This document shows, piece after piece, positions 23,896-31,631 of a DNA stretch of 64,000 bases. The notes beneath the pieces were generated by a model that saw only the letters and a list, made by a program, of their open reading frames with translations, did not search any database and was not told where the DNA came from. How positions within the stretch are numbered: the first letter of the stretch is position 1; each line of letters opens with the position of its first letter. The stretch comes from Micromonospora sp. HK10 (GTDB lineage Bacteria; Actinomycetota; Actinomycetes; Mycobacteriales; Micromonosporaceae): contig NZ_KQ058841.1 of the NCBI RefSeq assembly GCF_000982955.1, forward strand, positions 1 to 64,000, read 5' to 3'. The position numbers were made by a program, and so were the translations under genes.

Positions 23896-25062
23896 ATGAC
23901 TGATTCGACGGGTTCCACATGGCGCTACCGGTGGGCGCACCGGCAGAACGAACGGCGGCAGCGGACGTTCCGCGCGGCCGACGAGGCCTGGCGGCAGCGC
24001 GACGAAGAGCTGCGCCGGCTGCGTACCCTCGCCGGGTCCTTCCACGGCTCGGCCGAGGCGGGCGCCGGACTGCCGATGGAGCTGGCCCCCGGCGAAGTGG
24101 TCTTCTGGACCCTGCCCGCCGCGCAACTCGTCGAGGTCCGGCACACCGCCGTGCTGCCCGCCCCCGAACTGGCCGTCGACCCCGACCCGCCGGTGCTGCG
24201 CCCCCGCCGCCCGGAAGGGGTCAAGGTCGTCGACGCCGGGCTGGCCGTGCTCACCAACCGCCGGCTGGTGCTGCTCGGCGGGCGGGGCCGCCGCGACTGG
24301 GCGTACGGGCGGATGACCGGGCTGTCCCACGACCCGGCCGCCCCGGTGACGCTGATCCAGGTCCTCGACCGGCGGCGCACCTCCGGGCTGCTGCTGCCCA
24401 CCGGCGCGGTCGCCGACTTCCGGTTCAAGCTGACCCTGGCCTTCGCCGACGCGATCGAGCAGCGGGCCGCCGTCATCGCCCAGCTCGACGCGCTGATCGA
24501 GGAACACACCGCGGCCCAGCCGGTCCGCCCCGCCGTGCTCACCCCGGCCCAGGCCCGCGTCTCGGCGGCGCTCCCCGGCGGCCGGCGGACCGTCGCGGTC
24601 GGCATCGCCCTCGCCCTGGTCGTGCCGGCCATGCTCTTCGAGTCCGACCCCCCGGTGCGTCCCGGCTCCGAGATGGCCGCCGCGGCCACCCCGGGTACCA
24701 GCGCCACTCCCGCGCCGCCCTCGGTGGCCCCCGCCGTGCGCAACGCGACCGCCAGCACCCCGAAACCCGGCCGCGCCCGGCCCACCCGGCCGGCCGCCCC
24801 CACCACCCGGCACCCGACGCCGCAACCGCGCGGCGAACGCCGCTGCGGCGCACCGGCCAACCCGTTCGGGTACGACTTCTGCGGCGGTGACCGGATCCGC
24901 CGGCCGGACCGGGACGTCTGCGACTGGTTCGACTGCGTGCCCGGCTTCTGGTCCGGGCGCGGCTGGCTGGTGCAGTGCCGCGACGGCTCGGTCAGCCTCA
25001 GCGGCGGGCAGCGCGACTCCTGCGCGCGGAACGACGGCTACCGCCGTACCTTCTGGACCTGA
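23896..25062 (+). CDS. PH-like / TM / six-cysteine exported-domain protein (paralog A)
   Basis: 388 residues from ATG 23896; GTG 23890 is better spaced from GGAGGAG but the paralog at 55254 aligns to ATG. Order: basic head WRYRWAHRQNERRQR; a GRAM/PH-like cytosolic domain (about 50-215) with LAPGEVVFWTLPAAQ, LTNRRLVLLGGRGRRDWAYG and RTSGLLLP; one membrane helix (about 232-250); a Pro/Thr-rich linker; and an external domain of about 70 residues with six cysteines, starting CGAPANPFGYDFCGG and ending QCRDGSVSLSGGQRDSCARN, which resembles DUF3761-like sequences. The two ends suggest a protein that links the inner membrane face to the cell wall. Function unknown. Confidence 0.85.
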   Translation: MTDSTGSTWRYRWAHRQNERRQRTFRAADEAWRQRDEELRRLRTLAGSFHGSAEAGAGLPMELAPGEVVFWTLPAAQLVEVRHTAVLPAPELAVDPDPPVLRPRRPEGVKVVDAGLAVLTNRRLVLLGGRGRRDWAYGRMTGLSHDPAAPVTLIQVLDRRRTSGLLLPTGAVADFRFKLTLAFADAIEQRAAVIAQLDALIEEHTAAQPVRPAVLTPAQARVSAALPGGRRTVAVGIALALVVPAMLFESDPPVRPGSEMAAAATPGTSATPAPPSVAPAVRNATASTPKPGRARPTRPAAPTTRHPTPQPRGERRCGAPANPFGYDFCGGDRIRRPDRDVCDWFDCVPGFWSGRGWLVQCRDGSVSLSGGQRDSCARNDGYRRTFWT

Positions 25063-25083
25063 CCGGTCGGCTCGGCGCGCCCG

Positions 25084-25653
25084 TCACCGCCGGGCGGGGC
25101 GGGTGCGCAGCGGCAGCAGCCCACCGAAGACCAGCGCGGCGCCGACCGGCAGCAGGTCCAGGTTCACCGCGATCGCCACGAACCCGGCCAGCACCAGCAC
25201 CGGTCCCCACGCCGGCAGCAGCCGCGGCCCGACCGCCCGGACCAGCAGCACCAGCAGGCCCAGCTCGAACAGGACCGGTCCACCCAGCAGCACGGCGTCC
25301 GGCGGTGGCACCGCCTCGGCGAACCGCGGGAACAGGTCACCGAGGATCACCCAGACGAAACAGACCCCGCCGACCAGGCCGGCCACCGCGGCCACGTCGT
25401 CCACCGTGCGCGGCCGGGGCGAGACGGTACGCAGCAGGCCGTGCAGCCCGACGATCAGCGCCCCGAACGTCACGATCCCGAGCAGGAACAGGGTGTGCCC
25501 GGTGTTCCACGCCCAGGCGCCCTTGTCGCTGTGCCCGTCGAGGCGGTCGATCAGCCGCAGTATGCCGTAGCCGAGCAGCAGCAGGGAGGCAGTCACGGCG
25601 GTCGGCCGCAGCCAGGGGTACGCGGGCCGCGCCGGCGCATCGGTGAGAGTCAT
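25084..25653 (-). CDS. Multi-pass membrane protein
   Basis: 189 residues from ATG 25653, with about six hydrophobic segments (TASLLLLGYGILRLI, TLFLLGIVTFGALIVGLHGLL, VAGLVGGVCFVWVILGDLF, LELGLLVLLVRAV, LPAWGPVLVLAGFVAIAVNL). No catalytic motif or family name recognised. It is convergent with paralog A (21 bases between stops) and probably transcribed alone. Confidence 0.75.
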   Translation of the reverse strand: MTLTDAPARPAYPWLRPTAVTASLLLLGYGILRLIDRLDGHSDKGAWAWNTGHTLFLLGIVTFGALIVGLHGLLRTVSPRPRTVDDVAAVAGLVGGVCFVWVILGDLFPRFAEAVPPPDAVLLGGPVLFELGLLVLLVRAVGPRLLPAWGPVLVLAGFVAIAVNLDLLPVGAALVFGGLLPLRTRPARR

Positions 25654-25885
25654 GCCCTCAGCCTCGCCGTCGGGTGGGGTGTGGACATCCGGGGACGACC
25701 CGTACCCGTCCCGGATCGCCCGACCCCGGCCCCGCTCAGGGGCGCCGGCCCGGTGCCGGTCCGGTCGGGTCGGGTGACCGTGCGCCGCTCAACCCGGCGT
25801 GCGTCCGCTCCACCCGGCGCTGGCCGCTCAACCCCGGCGCGGGGCCCGACGCCGGGCCCGGGCCGGGGCGGCCGGCGTCCGCCGC

Positions 25886-27040
25886 TCAACCCCGCAGCCG
25901 CGCGTTGAGCCGGGCGGCCTGCCGGGTCAGGTGGTCGCGTTCGGCCAGGTAGGGCGCCGATCGGGCGGCCTCGGCGTAGCGCCGGGCCGCGACGGCCAGA
26001 TCGCCGTCCCGCTCGTGCAGGTACGCGGCCACGGCGGCGTACCGGGGCAGCGCGGGGTCGAGCCCGGCCAGGGCGGCCAGGCCGGCCCGCGGGCCGTCCG
26101 CCTCGCCGACCGCGACGGCCCGGTTGAGGCGGGCCACCGGGCTGTCGGTGAGCCGGACCAGTTCGTCGTACCACTCGACGATCTGCACCCAGTCGGTCTC
26201 CTCGGCCGTCGGGGCGTCGGCGTGCAGCGCGGCGATGGCGGCCTGGGCCTGGAACTCGCCCAACCGGTCCTGGGCGAGGGCGGCCTGGAGCACGTCGACG
26301 CCCTCGGCGATCAGCCGGGTGTCCCACCGGCCGCGGTCCTGCTCGGCGAGGGGCACCAGGGTGCCGCCGGGGCCGGTCCGGGCCGGGCGGCGCGCGTGGT
26401 GCAGCAGCATGAGCGCGAGCAGGCCCGCCACCTCCTCGTCCCGGGTCATGGCCGCCAGTTGGCGGGTGAGCCGGATCGCCTCGGCGGCGAGGTCCACGTC
26501 GCCCGAATAGCCCTCGTTGAAGACCAGGTAGAGCACGCGCAGCACGGTGCCCAGGTCACCGGGCTGGCTGAACCGGACGCCCGAGACGGTCCGCTTGGCC
26601 CGACTGATCCGCTGGGCCATGGTCGCCTCCGGCACCAGGTAGGCGCGGGCGATCTGCCGCGTGGTCAGGCCGCCGATCGCGCGCAGCGTCAGCGCGACCG
26701 CCGAGGCCGGGGTCAGCGACGGGTGCGCGCACAGGAAGTACAGCTGGAGCGTGTCGTCGACCGCCTCGCCGGGGCCGGGCGGGGGCTCGGCGTCGACGAG
26801 CACCTCGCGCCGCCGCCGGGAGGTCTCGGCGCGGGCGGCGTCGAGGAACTTGCGCCAGGCCACCGCGACCAGCCAGCCCTTGGGGTCGCGCGGCACCTCG
26901 TCCGGCCACACCCGTACCGCCTCGACCAGGGCGTCCTGCACGGCATCCTCGGCCGCCGCGAAGTCCGCTCCGCGGCGGACCAGGATCCCGATCACGGTGG
27001 GGGTGAGGGTCCGCAGCAGGACCTCGTCCACCGTGCTCAC
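25886..27040 (-). CDS. ECF42-type RNA polymerase sigma factor (copy 2)
   Basis: 384 residues; GTG 27040 overlaps the YCII stop by four bases (GTGA). Region 2 about residues 15-85 (FAAAEDAVQDALVEAVRVWP, DPKGWLVAVAWRKFLDAAR), region 4 about 115-170 (AVALTLRAIGGLTTRQIARAYLVPEATMAQRISRAKRTV), and the long TPR-like C-terminal extension of the ECF42 group. Compared with copy 1 the region 4 recognition helix differs (VPEATMAQRIS against VSESTMTRRLT), though the promoters look alike. It is co-transcribed with the YCII gene. Confidence 0.9.
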   Translation of the reverse strand: MSTVDEVLLRTLTPTVIGILVRRGADFAAAEDAVQDALVEAVRVWPDEVPRDPKGWLVAVAWRKFLDAARAETSRRRREVLVDAEPPPGPGEAVDDTLQLYFLCAHPSLTPASAVALTLRAIGGLTTRQIARAYLVPEATMAQRISRAKRTVSGVRFSQPGDLGTVLRVLYLVFNEGYSGDVDLAAEAIRLTRQLAAMTRDEEVAGLLALMLLHHARRPARTGPGGTLVPLAEQDRGRWDTRLIAEGVDVLQAALAQDRLGEFQAQAAIAALHADAPTAEETDWVQIVEWYDELVRLTDSPVARLNRAVAVGEADGPRAGLAALAGLDPALPRYAAVAAYLHERDGDLAVAARRYAEAARSAPYLAERDHLTRQAARLNARLRG

Positions 27041-27444
27041 TCCGTGATGGTCGGCGGCCCGGTCAGGAACGGCCGCACCTCGAGCCACTCGTGGATCGGC
27101 TTGCCGCCCGCGCCCGGCGCCGCGGACAGCTCGCCGGCCAGCTCCACCGCCCGCTCGTAGGAGTCGACGTCGATCACCATCCAGCCGGCGATCAGGTCCT
27201 TGGTCTCCGCGAACGGGCCGTCGGTGACCGGCGGGCGCCCCTCGCCGTCGTAGCGGACGAACGTGCCCTCCGGGGAGAGCGCCTGCCCGTCGACGAACTC
27301 CCCGGTGCCCTCCAGCCGGGCGGCAAAGTCCGCCATGTACTGCATGTGGGCCGAGATCTCCTCCGGCGCCCACTGGTCCATCGGCACGTTGTTGACCGGC
27401 GCGGGCGCGCCCCGGTAGTGCTTCAGCAGCAGGTACTTGGCCAT
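27037..27444 (-). CDS. YCII-related (DGPF) protein (copy 2)
   Basis: 135 residues from ATG 27444, preceded by GAAGGAG. Family core MAKYLLLKHYRG and PVTDGPFAETKDLIAGWMVIDV with an intact DGPF. It is about 25 residues longer than copy 1, because of an insert with MDQWAPEEISAHMQYM in the N-terminal half. It heads a two-gene operon with the sigma factor; the promoter at 27494-27520 matches the ECF42 consensus. Longer frames upstream of 27444 are without a ribosome binding site and are rejected. Confidence 0.9.
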   Translation of the reverse strand: MAKYLLLKHYRGAPAPVNNVPMDQWAPEEISAHMQYMADFAARLEGTGEFVDGQALSPEGTFVRYDGEGRPPVTDGPFAETKDLIAGWMVIDVDSYERAVELAGELSAAPGAGGKPIHEWLEVRPFLTGPPTITE

Positions 27445-27493
27445 GGTGTGCTCCTTCGTGCGGTACGGCCATTGTCGCCGTGTGCGCTGCGGG

Positions 27494-27520
27494 GACGGAG
27501 CCGCCGGGCGGTTCTCGACA
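27494..27520 (-). promoter_or_regulatory. ECF42-type promoter, module 2
   Basis: On the reverse strand TGTCGA (27520-27515), the exact reported ECF42 -35 element, is followed after 17 bases by CGTC (27497-27494). Two GGAAAAAT / GGGAAAAAT runs lie just upstream. The YCII start is 50 bases downstream. Confidence 0.78.
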
Positions 27521-27615
27521 TCCGGCCCGGGATTTTTCCCGACGATTTTTCCGCGCACCCCGGGCCGGACCGATAACCGCTCGCGGCCGACCGGCCGCGA
27601 CGTTAGGGTCCGGCG

Positions 27616-28959
27616 GTGTCCCGCACCGTGACCCTGGTCCTGGTCGACCCCACCGGCCGGCCGCTGGGCGCCCTGCCCCGCTACGAGGTGCCGGAGCCGT
27701 GGTGGCAGCAGGTCGGCTCGATCGTCGACGGGGCCCGCCACCGGTACGGCGTCGACGTCGCGGTGCTGCGGCTGCTCGCCGCCGACCGTCCGGAACCGCC
27801 CGGCGGCCACCTCACCTACCTCGCCGAGGTGTCCGACCCGCCGCCGGTGCCGCTGGCGCCGGTACCCGTCGGCGCGGACCACGGCGCGTCACACCGGGTG
27901 GGCCCGGATCTCGGCCGCCGCTCACCGCCGGAGCCCGGGCACCTCGCGCCGCACCCGCTGCGCGCCCCCTGGGCCGAGCCGGGCGGCCCGGCCCGCAGCC
28001 TCGCCTGGGCAACCGCCGAACTGGACCGGCTCGGCCGCCCGGTGACCGCCGTCCGCCAGCACCGCACCTGGAACCTCTCCGCCATCTGGCAGCTCGACAC
28101 CGAGAGCCGGGCCGCCGGTGCGGGCAGGGCGGGCAGTGCCGACGCCGCGGGCCGGGCCGCCGGTGCGGGCAGCGCCGACGCCGCGAGCCGGGCCGCCGGT
28201 GCGGGCGCGGCCGGCAGCGTCTGGCTCAAGCAGGTGCCGGCGTTCTTCCGGCACGAGGCCGCCGTGCTGCGCTGGCTCGCCGGCGCCGCGCCCGACCTCG
28301 CCCCGACCCTGCTCGCCGCCGACGGCACCGGCCGGCTCCTGCTCGACCACGCGCCGGGCGAGGACCGCTACGCCGCCGACCCGGCCGAGCGGGCCGCCAT
28401 CGCCGCCGACCACCACCCCGTCCAGCGTCGCGCCGCCGGCGACGTTCCGGCGCTGCTCGCCGCCGGCGTACCGGACCTGCGCGGCCCGGCGCTGGCCGGC
28501 TGGATCCGGGACCGGCTCGCCCCGCACGACGTCGCGGTCGTGGCCGACCTGCTCGCCGGCCTCGACGACCGGCTCGCCCGGCTGGCCGACTGCGGCCTGC
28601 CCGACACCCTCGTCCACGGCGACCTGCACCCCGGCAACGTGCGCGGCGACGGCCGGCGACGCACCCTCATCGACTGGGGTGACGCCTTCGTCGGGCACCC
28701 CGCCTTCGACATCCTGCGGCTCACCGACACCCTCGACGAGGCCACCGCCGCGCCGCTGCGCGCCGCCTGGGCCGCCCGCTGGCAGGCCGACGTGCCCGGC
28801 AGCGACCCGTACCGGGCCGTCGACCTGCTCCGCCCGGTCGCCCCGCTGCGGATGGCCGCCGTGTACGCGATGTTCCTCGCCGGCATCGAGCCCGCCGAAC
28901 ACCCCTACCACCGCAACGACGTGCCGGCCTGCCTGAAGCAGGCGGCCGCCGCGGCGTGA
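27616..28959 (+). CDS. Aminoglycoside-phosphotransferase-like (APH) kinase
   Basis: 447 residues from GTG 27616. The C-terminal half carries the catalytic motifs LVHGDLHPGNV (HxDxxxxN) and LIDWGDAFVGHP, so a protein-kinase-like fold with phosphotransferase activity on an unknown small molecule. The first 150 residues are a separate N-terminal region. Between them is an expanded Ala/Gly-rich insert (about residues 163-200) made of a 12-residue unit, RAAGAGSADAAS, in three copies. It could confer drug modification or act in metabolism; nothing in the context decides. Its stop is three bases from that of the convergent AraC-type gene. Confidence 0.78.
   Translation: MSRTVTLVLVDPTGRPLGALPRYEVPEPWWQQVGSIVDGARHRYGVDVAVLRLLAADRPEPPGGHLTYLAEVSDPPPVPLAPVPVGADHGASHRVGPDLGRRSPPEPGHLAPHPLRAPWAEPGGPARSLAWATAELDRLGRPVTAVRQHRTWNLSAIWQLDTESRAAGAGRAGSADAAGRAAGAGSADAASRAAGAGAAGSVWLKQVPAFFRHEAAVLRWLAGAAPDLAPTLLAADGTGRLLLDHAPGEDRYAADPAERAAIAADHHPVQRRAAGDVPALLAAGVPDLRGPALAGWIRDRLAPHDVAVVADLLAGLDDRLARLADCGLPDTLVHGDLHPGNVRGDGRRRTLIDWGDAFVGHPAFDILRLTDTLDEATAAPLRAAWAARWQADVPGSDPYRAVDLLRPVAPLRMAAVYAMFLAGIEPAEHPYHRNDVPACLKQAAAAA
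28104..28214 (+). repeat. In-frame tandem repeat within the APH-like gene
   Basis: The segment GCCGGGCCGCCGGTGCGGGC recurs three times (starting near 28106, 28151 and 28187) with short spacers, all multiples of three, coding for Ala/Gly/Arg/Ser repeats inside the linker between the N-terminal region and the kinase core. This looks like recent slippage expansion. Confidence 0.75.
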
Positions 28960-28962
28960 CGG

Positions 28963-29823
28963 TCAGACCTGCCGCACCGGGATCCACAGCTCCGCCTCGG
29001 CGGTCTCCCCGCCCGGCGCCACCCGGACCTTCGAGATCTCCGGCCCCGGCCGGCTCTCGTACGGGTTCGACGGGAACCACTGGGTGAACACGTCCCGCCA
29101 CAGCTGCTGCACCGCCTGCGGAAACGCCCCCGAGACGCGGAACACCGCCCACGACCCGGCCGCCACCGGCAGGCTGTCCAGGTCCTCCGGCGCGTCCGCG
29201 CCGGTCACCACCCCGTGCCAGTAGTCCAGCTCGGTGCCCTCCGCCCGGGAGCCGGCCAGGTCGTCGCTGACGTTGACGATCCCGTGCGGCTCCTGGTCCG
29301 ACAGCGCCTCGATCCGGCGTACGGTCTCCTGGTCGATGCCCCGGACGAACGCCACGATGTGCGGGTTCATGCCCTCGTGCACCAGCGGCACCCGGGCCTT
29401 CCGCCCGACCAGGTGGAAGGCCTCCTTCGCCACGATCCGGTATTCCATGCTGGCGCTCCCTTCGACGACGAGCCGGAAGGACATCCGGGGCTGCACGCGC
29501 AGCGCTGCGCCGGTACGCCGGGCCTCCTGCGGGCCGACCCCGTGCATCGCCCGGAACGCCCGGGCGAACGCCTCGTTCGAGCCGTACCCCCAGCGGACCG
29601 CGATGTCGAGCAGCGGCGCCTCGCCGGCCAGCACCTCCGCCCCCGCCACGGTGAGCCGCCGGCGCCGCACGTACTCCGACAGCGGAAGCCCGGCGAGGGC
29701 CGAGAAGAGCCGCCGGAAATGGTGCTCCGACACGGCGGCGCTCCGGGCCAGCGCGGCCACGTCGAGCGGCCGGTCGAGGTGCCGTTCGAGCTGGTCCATC
29801 GCCTGGTTGAGCCGCTCCAGCAC
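28963..29823 (-). CDS. AraC-family regulator with GyrI-like effector domain
   Basis: 286 residues from GTG 29823 (GGAAGGGG upstream). Residues 1-105: two AraC helix-turn-helices (DVAALARSAAVSEHHFRRLFSAL and DIAVRWGYGSNEAFARAFRAMHG); residues 125-286: GyrI-like/SOUL-type ligand domain (YRIVAKEAFHLVGRKARVPLVHEG, later ELDYWHGVVTG). Rob-like proteins with this order sense hydrophobic compounds and switch on efflux or detoxification genes. No obvious target gene is adjacent; the YidD-like gene is divergent at 112 bases. Confidence 0.87.
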   Translation of the reverse strand: MLERLNQAMDQLERHLDRPLDVAALARSAAVSEHHFRRLFSALAGLPLSEYVRRRRLTVAGAEVLAGEAPLLDIAVRWGYGSNEAFARAFRAMHGVGPQEARRTGAALRVQPRMSFRLVVEGSASMEYRIVAKEAFHLVGRKARVPLVHEGMNPHIVAFVRGIDQETVRRIEALSDQEPHGIVNVSDDLAGSRAEGTELDYWHGVVTGADAPEDLDSLPVAAGSWAVFRVSGAFPQAVQQLWRDVFTQWFPSNPYESRPGPEISKVRVAPGGETAEAELWIPVRQV

Positions 29824-29934
29824 CCGATGCCCCTTCCTGGTTGACGCCTTCGACGCTAGGCGCCGCCACCTGCGCCGACCCGATCCCGCGCGACCCGATC
29901 CGATCGGCTGGCGCGGGTGCCCCATCATGGCGTC

Positions 29935-30318
29935 GTGATCAAGCTGAAGCGGAAGCGCCGCAAGAAGGACCGGGGCGGGTGCGACTGCGACGTGCCCGAC
30001 TGCCGATTCTGCGACTGTGACGGTCCGGGCGGCTGCGACTTCGGCCTCTTCTCGACGCTGCTCACCCTCGGCGCGCTCCTCGCCGGTGCGACCCGCGTCC
30101 CGGTCGTCGACCGCGCCGGCCGGGCCGCCATCCTCGGCTACCGGCGCTGGTTGTCGCACCGCTGGCCCGGCCGGTGCCGCTACACCCCGACGTGCAGCGC
30201 CTACGGCCTGGCCGCCGTGGAGAGGTACGGCCTCGCGGTGGGCGGGCGGCTGGCCGCCGACCGGGTACGCCGCTGCCGCCCGCCGGTCCCGCGTGGCACC
30301 CACGACCCGCTGCGCTGA
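29935..30318 (+). CDS. YidD-family protein with cysteine-rich N-terminus
   Basis: 127 residues from GTG 29935; GTG 29917 is also possible. Residues about 60-125 match YidD (membrane protein insertion efficiency factor): LGYRRWLSHRWPGRCRYTPTCSAYGLAAVERYG, then RRCRPPVPRGTHDPLR. YidD normally sits by rnpA and yidC and has about 70-80 residues; here it is alone and carries an added head with KRKRRKK followed by seven or eight cysteines (CDCDVPDCRFCDCDGPGGCD). This may be a second, specialised copy with a metal-binding or disulfide-rich tail. Function of the head is unknown. Confidence 0.78.
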   Translation: MIKLKRKRRKKDRGGCDCDVPDCRFCDCDGPGGCDFGLFSTLLTLGALLAGATRVPVVDRAGRAAILGYRRWLSHRWPGRCRYTPTCSAYGLAAVERYGLAVGGRLAADRVRRCRPPVPRGTHDPLR

Positions 30319-30693
30319 ACGACCCGGCTGCGGCCGGGCGGGGTGCGCCGGGCGGGTGGTTCGCGGCCGGTTGCGGTCAGTGTGGCAGCGGCTGCGGCTG
30401 CGGCGCGGCTGCGGCGCGGCTGCGGCTCGGCGGACGGAGCGCCGTCGGCCAGGTGCGGCCCGGCGACGCCGTTCCCGAGGCGAGCGACGACCAGTGAGTC
30501 GAGACGATGTTGTCGCAGGCGTCCCCGGCTCAACCAGGCATCCCGGCTCGACGGCGATATGCCTCTGCGGCATCTTTATGCCCCAGAGGCATATCGCTCC
30601 GAAGCGGTGCGTTCTCCGGACGGACGTTGGGGAGGTGGCATCGACGCCGCGCGGCGTGGTCGGTGTGGGGCGGCATCCGGAGTCGGTGCTGGT
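30319..30693. other. Gene-poor gap with GCGGCTGCGG repeats and a long hairpin
   Basis: No convincing gene in 375 bases. About 30388-30440 is a run of GCGGCTGCGGCGCGGCTGCGG-type microrepeats. The hairpin listed at 30555-30596 lies about 100 bases after the end of the reverse-strand DUF2071 gene. The rest shows nothing I can support. Confidence 0.6.
30555..30596. terminator. Long near-perfect hairpin of atypical base composition
   Basis: CGATATGCCTCTG (30555-30567) pairs perfectly with 30584-30596; after a single C-C mismatch, GGCAT (30569-30573) pairs with ATGCC (30578-30582) around a CTTT loop. The 42-base element therefore folds into an 18-pair hairpin, far less GC-rich than its surroundings. 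It may terminate the DUF2071 transcript or be a small mobile or regulatory element. Confidence 0.6.
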
Positions 30694-31557
30694 TCAGCGT
30701 GCCGGCGGGTCCGCGCCAGGGCTGCCGGGCTGCGGGTGCGGCGCCGCCGGGCTGCCGGGCCCAGGGCGCGGCGCCACCGGGTCGCCGGGCTGCGGATGCG
30801 GCGGCACGGGTCCGCCGGGCTGCGGGCGCAACGCCACCGGGCCGCCGAACACCACCGGCACGCCGGGGGAGTGGAGCACGCTCACCGGCGGCCCCGGCAT
30901 CGGCGGCAGCCCGGCGGCGGTGACCAGCTCGTCGTCCAGGTGCAGCAGCTCCGCCCGGTGCAACGGCCAGCGCGGATGCCAGTTCGGCAGGTGCAGGGTG
31001 CGCCCGTACGCCCCGGTGTGCAGGCCCCAACGGGCGGTGAGGAAGTGGTCCAGCGGCGTCGGCTCGGCAATCGGGTCGCCGACCCGTACCGTCATCCGGC
31101 TGGCGGCGCCGCGCGGGCCGGGCCAGCGGCGCCGGCAGTGATAGGTCAGCCGGTCCCCGTCCCGGTCCAGCCGCATCGCCGACCATTTGTACGGCAACCG
31201 CAGACTCAGCTGCGCGACCAGCACCGGCACCAGCCGGGACGCGTCGAGTGAGCGGAACACCACCGCCCGCCGGCCGGTGCCGTCGACCGAGTACAGCCGG
31301 ACGTTGGTCTCCCAGAAGGTGCCGAAGTAGGGCACCCCGGGGCCGCGCCCGAGGCCCAGCCCGACCATCCGGAACCCGATCAGGCCGACGTAGCTGAGCC
31401 CGTCGACGGTGTCCGGGCGGGTGCCGGCGGGCAGCAGCGGCGCCACGATCTCCGGCGCGACCGCCCAGTGCAGGAAGGTGAGATCCTGCCAGCGCTGCCG
31501 CAGCGAGGCCCACGGGAACGTCCGGGTCGGCGCGACCTCGACCGGCTCGATGTCCAC
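30694..31557 (-). CDS. DUF2071 (YqjF-like) protein with repeat tail
   Basis: 287 residues from ATG 31557. The first 235 residues match DUF2071: WQDLTFLHWAVAPEIVAPLLPAG, YVGLIGFRMVGL, VPYFGTFWETNVRLY, ARWGLHTGAYGRTLHLPNWHP. The family is cytosolic, of unknown biochemical function, with an acetoacetate-decarboxylase-like fold. The C-terminal 45 residues are four 10-residue Pro/His/Gly repeats (VALRPQPGGP, VPPHPQPGDP, VAPRPGPGSP, AAPHPQPGSP) that are not part of the family domain and look like recent expansion. Confidence 0.82.
   Translation of the reverse strand: MDIEPVEVAPTRTFPWASLRQRWQDLTFLHWAVAPEIVAPLLPAGTRPDTVDGLSYVGLIGFRMVGLGLGRGPGVPYFGTFWETNVRLYSVDGTGRRAVVFRSLDASRLVPVLVAQLSLRLPYKWSAMRLDRDGDRLTYHCRRRWPGPRGAASRMTVRVGDPIAEPTPLDHFLTARWGLHTGAYGRTLHLPNWHPRWPLHRAELLHLDDELVTAAGLPPMPGPPVSVLHSPGVPVVFGGPVALRPQPGGPVPPHPQPGDPVAPRPGPGSPAAPHPQPGSPGADPPAR
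30721..30848 (-). repeat. 30-base tandem repeat coding the DUF2071 tail
   Basis: About four degenerate copies of a 30-base unit containing CCGGGCTGCGG, exactly in frame, encode the Pro/His-rich decapeptide repeats at the end of the DUF2071 protein. Confidence 0.75.
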
Positions 31558-31631
31558 CGCATCATCGTGCCGGACGGACGGCGGGTTGTCCCAGCCGGCG
31601 CCCGACGCCGTGCAGCGGGCCGGGCCGCGAG

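Noticed and set aside
22092..25062. Gluconokinase-like gene considered as part of the galactonate pathway
   Set aside because: It is about 19 kb away with many unrelated genes between and shares no visible regulatory site with the sugar operon.
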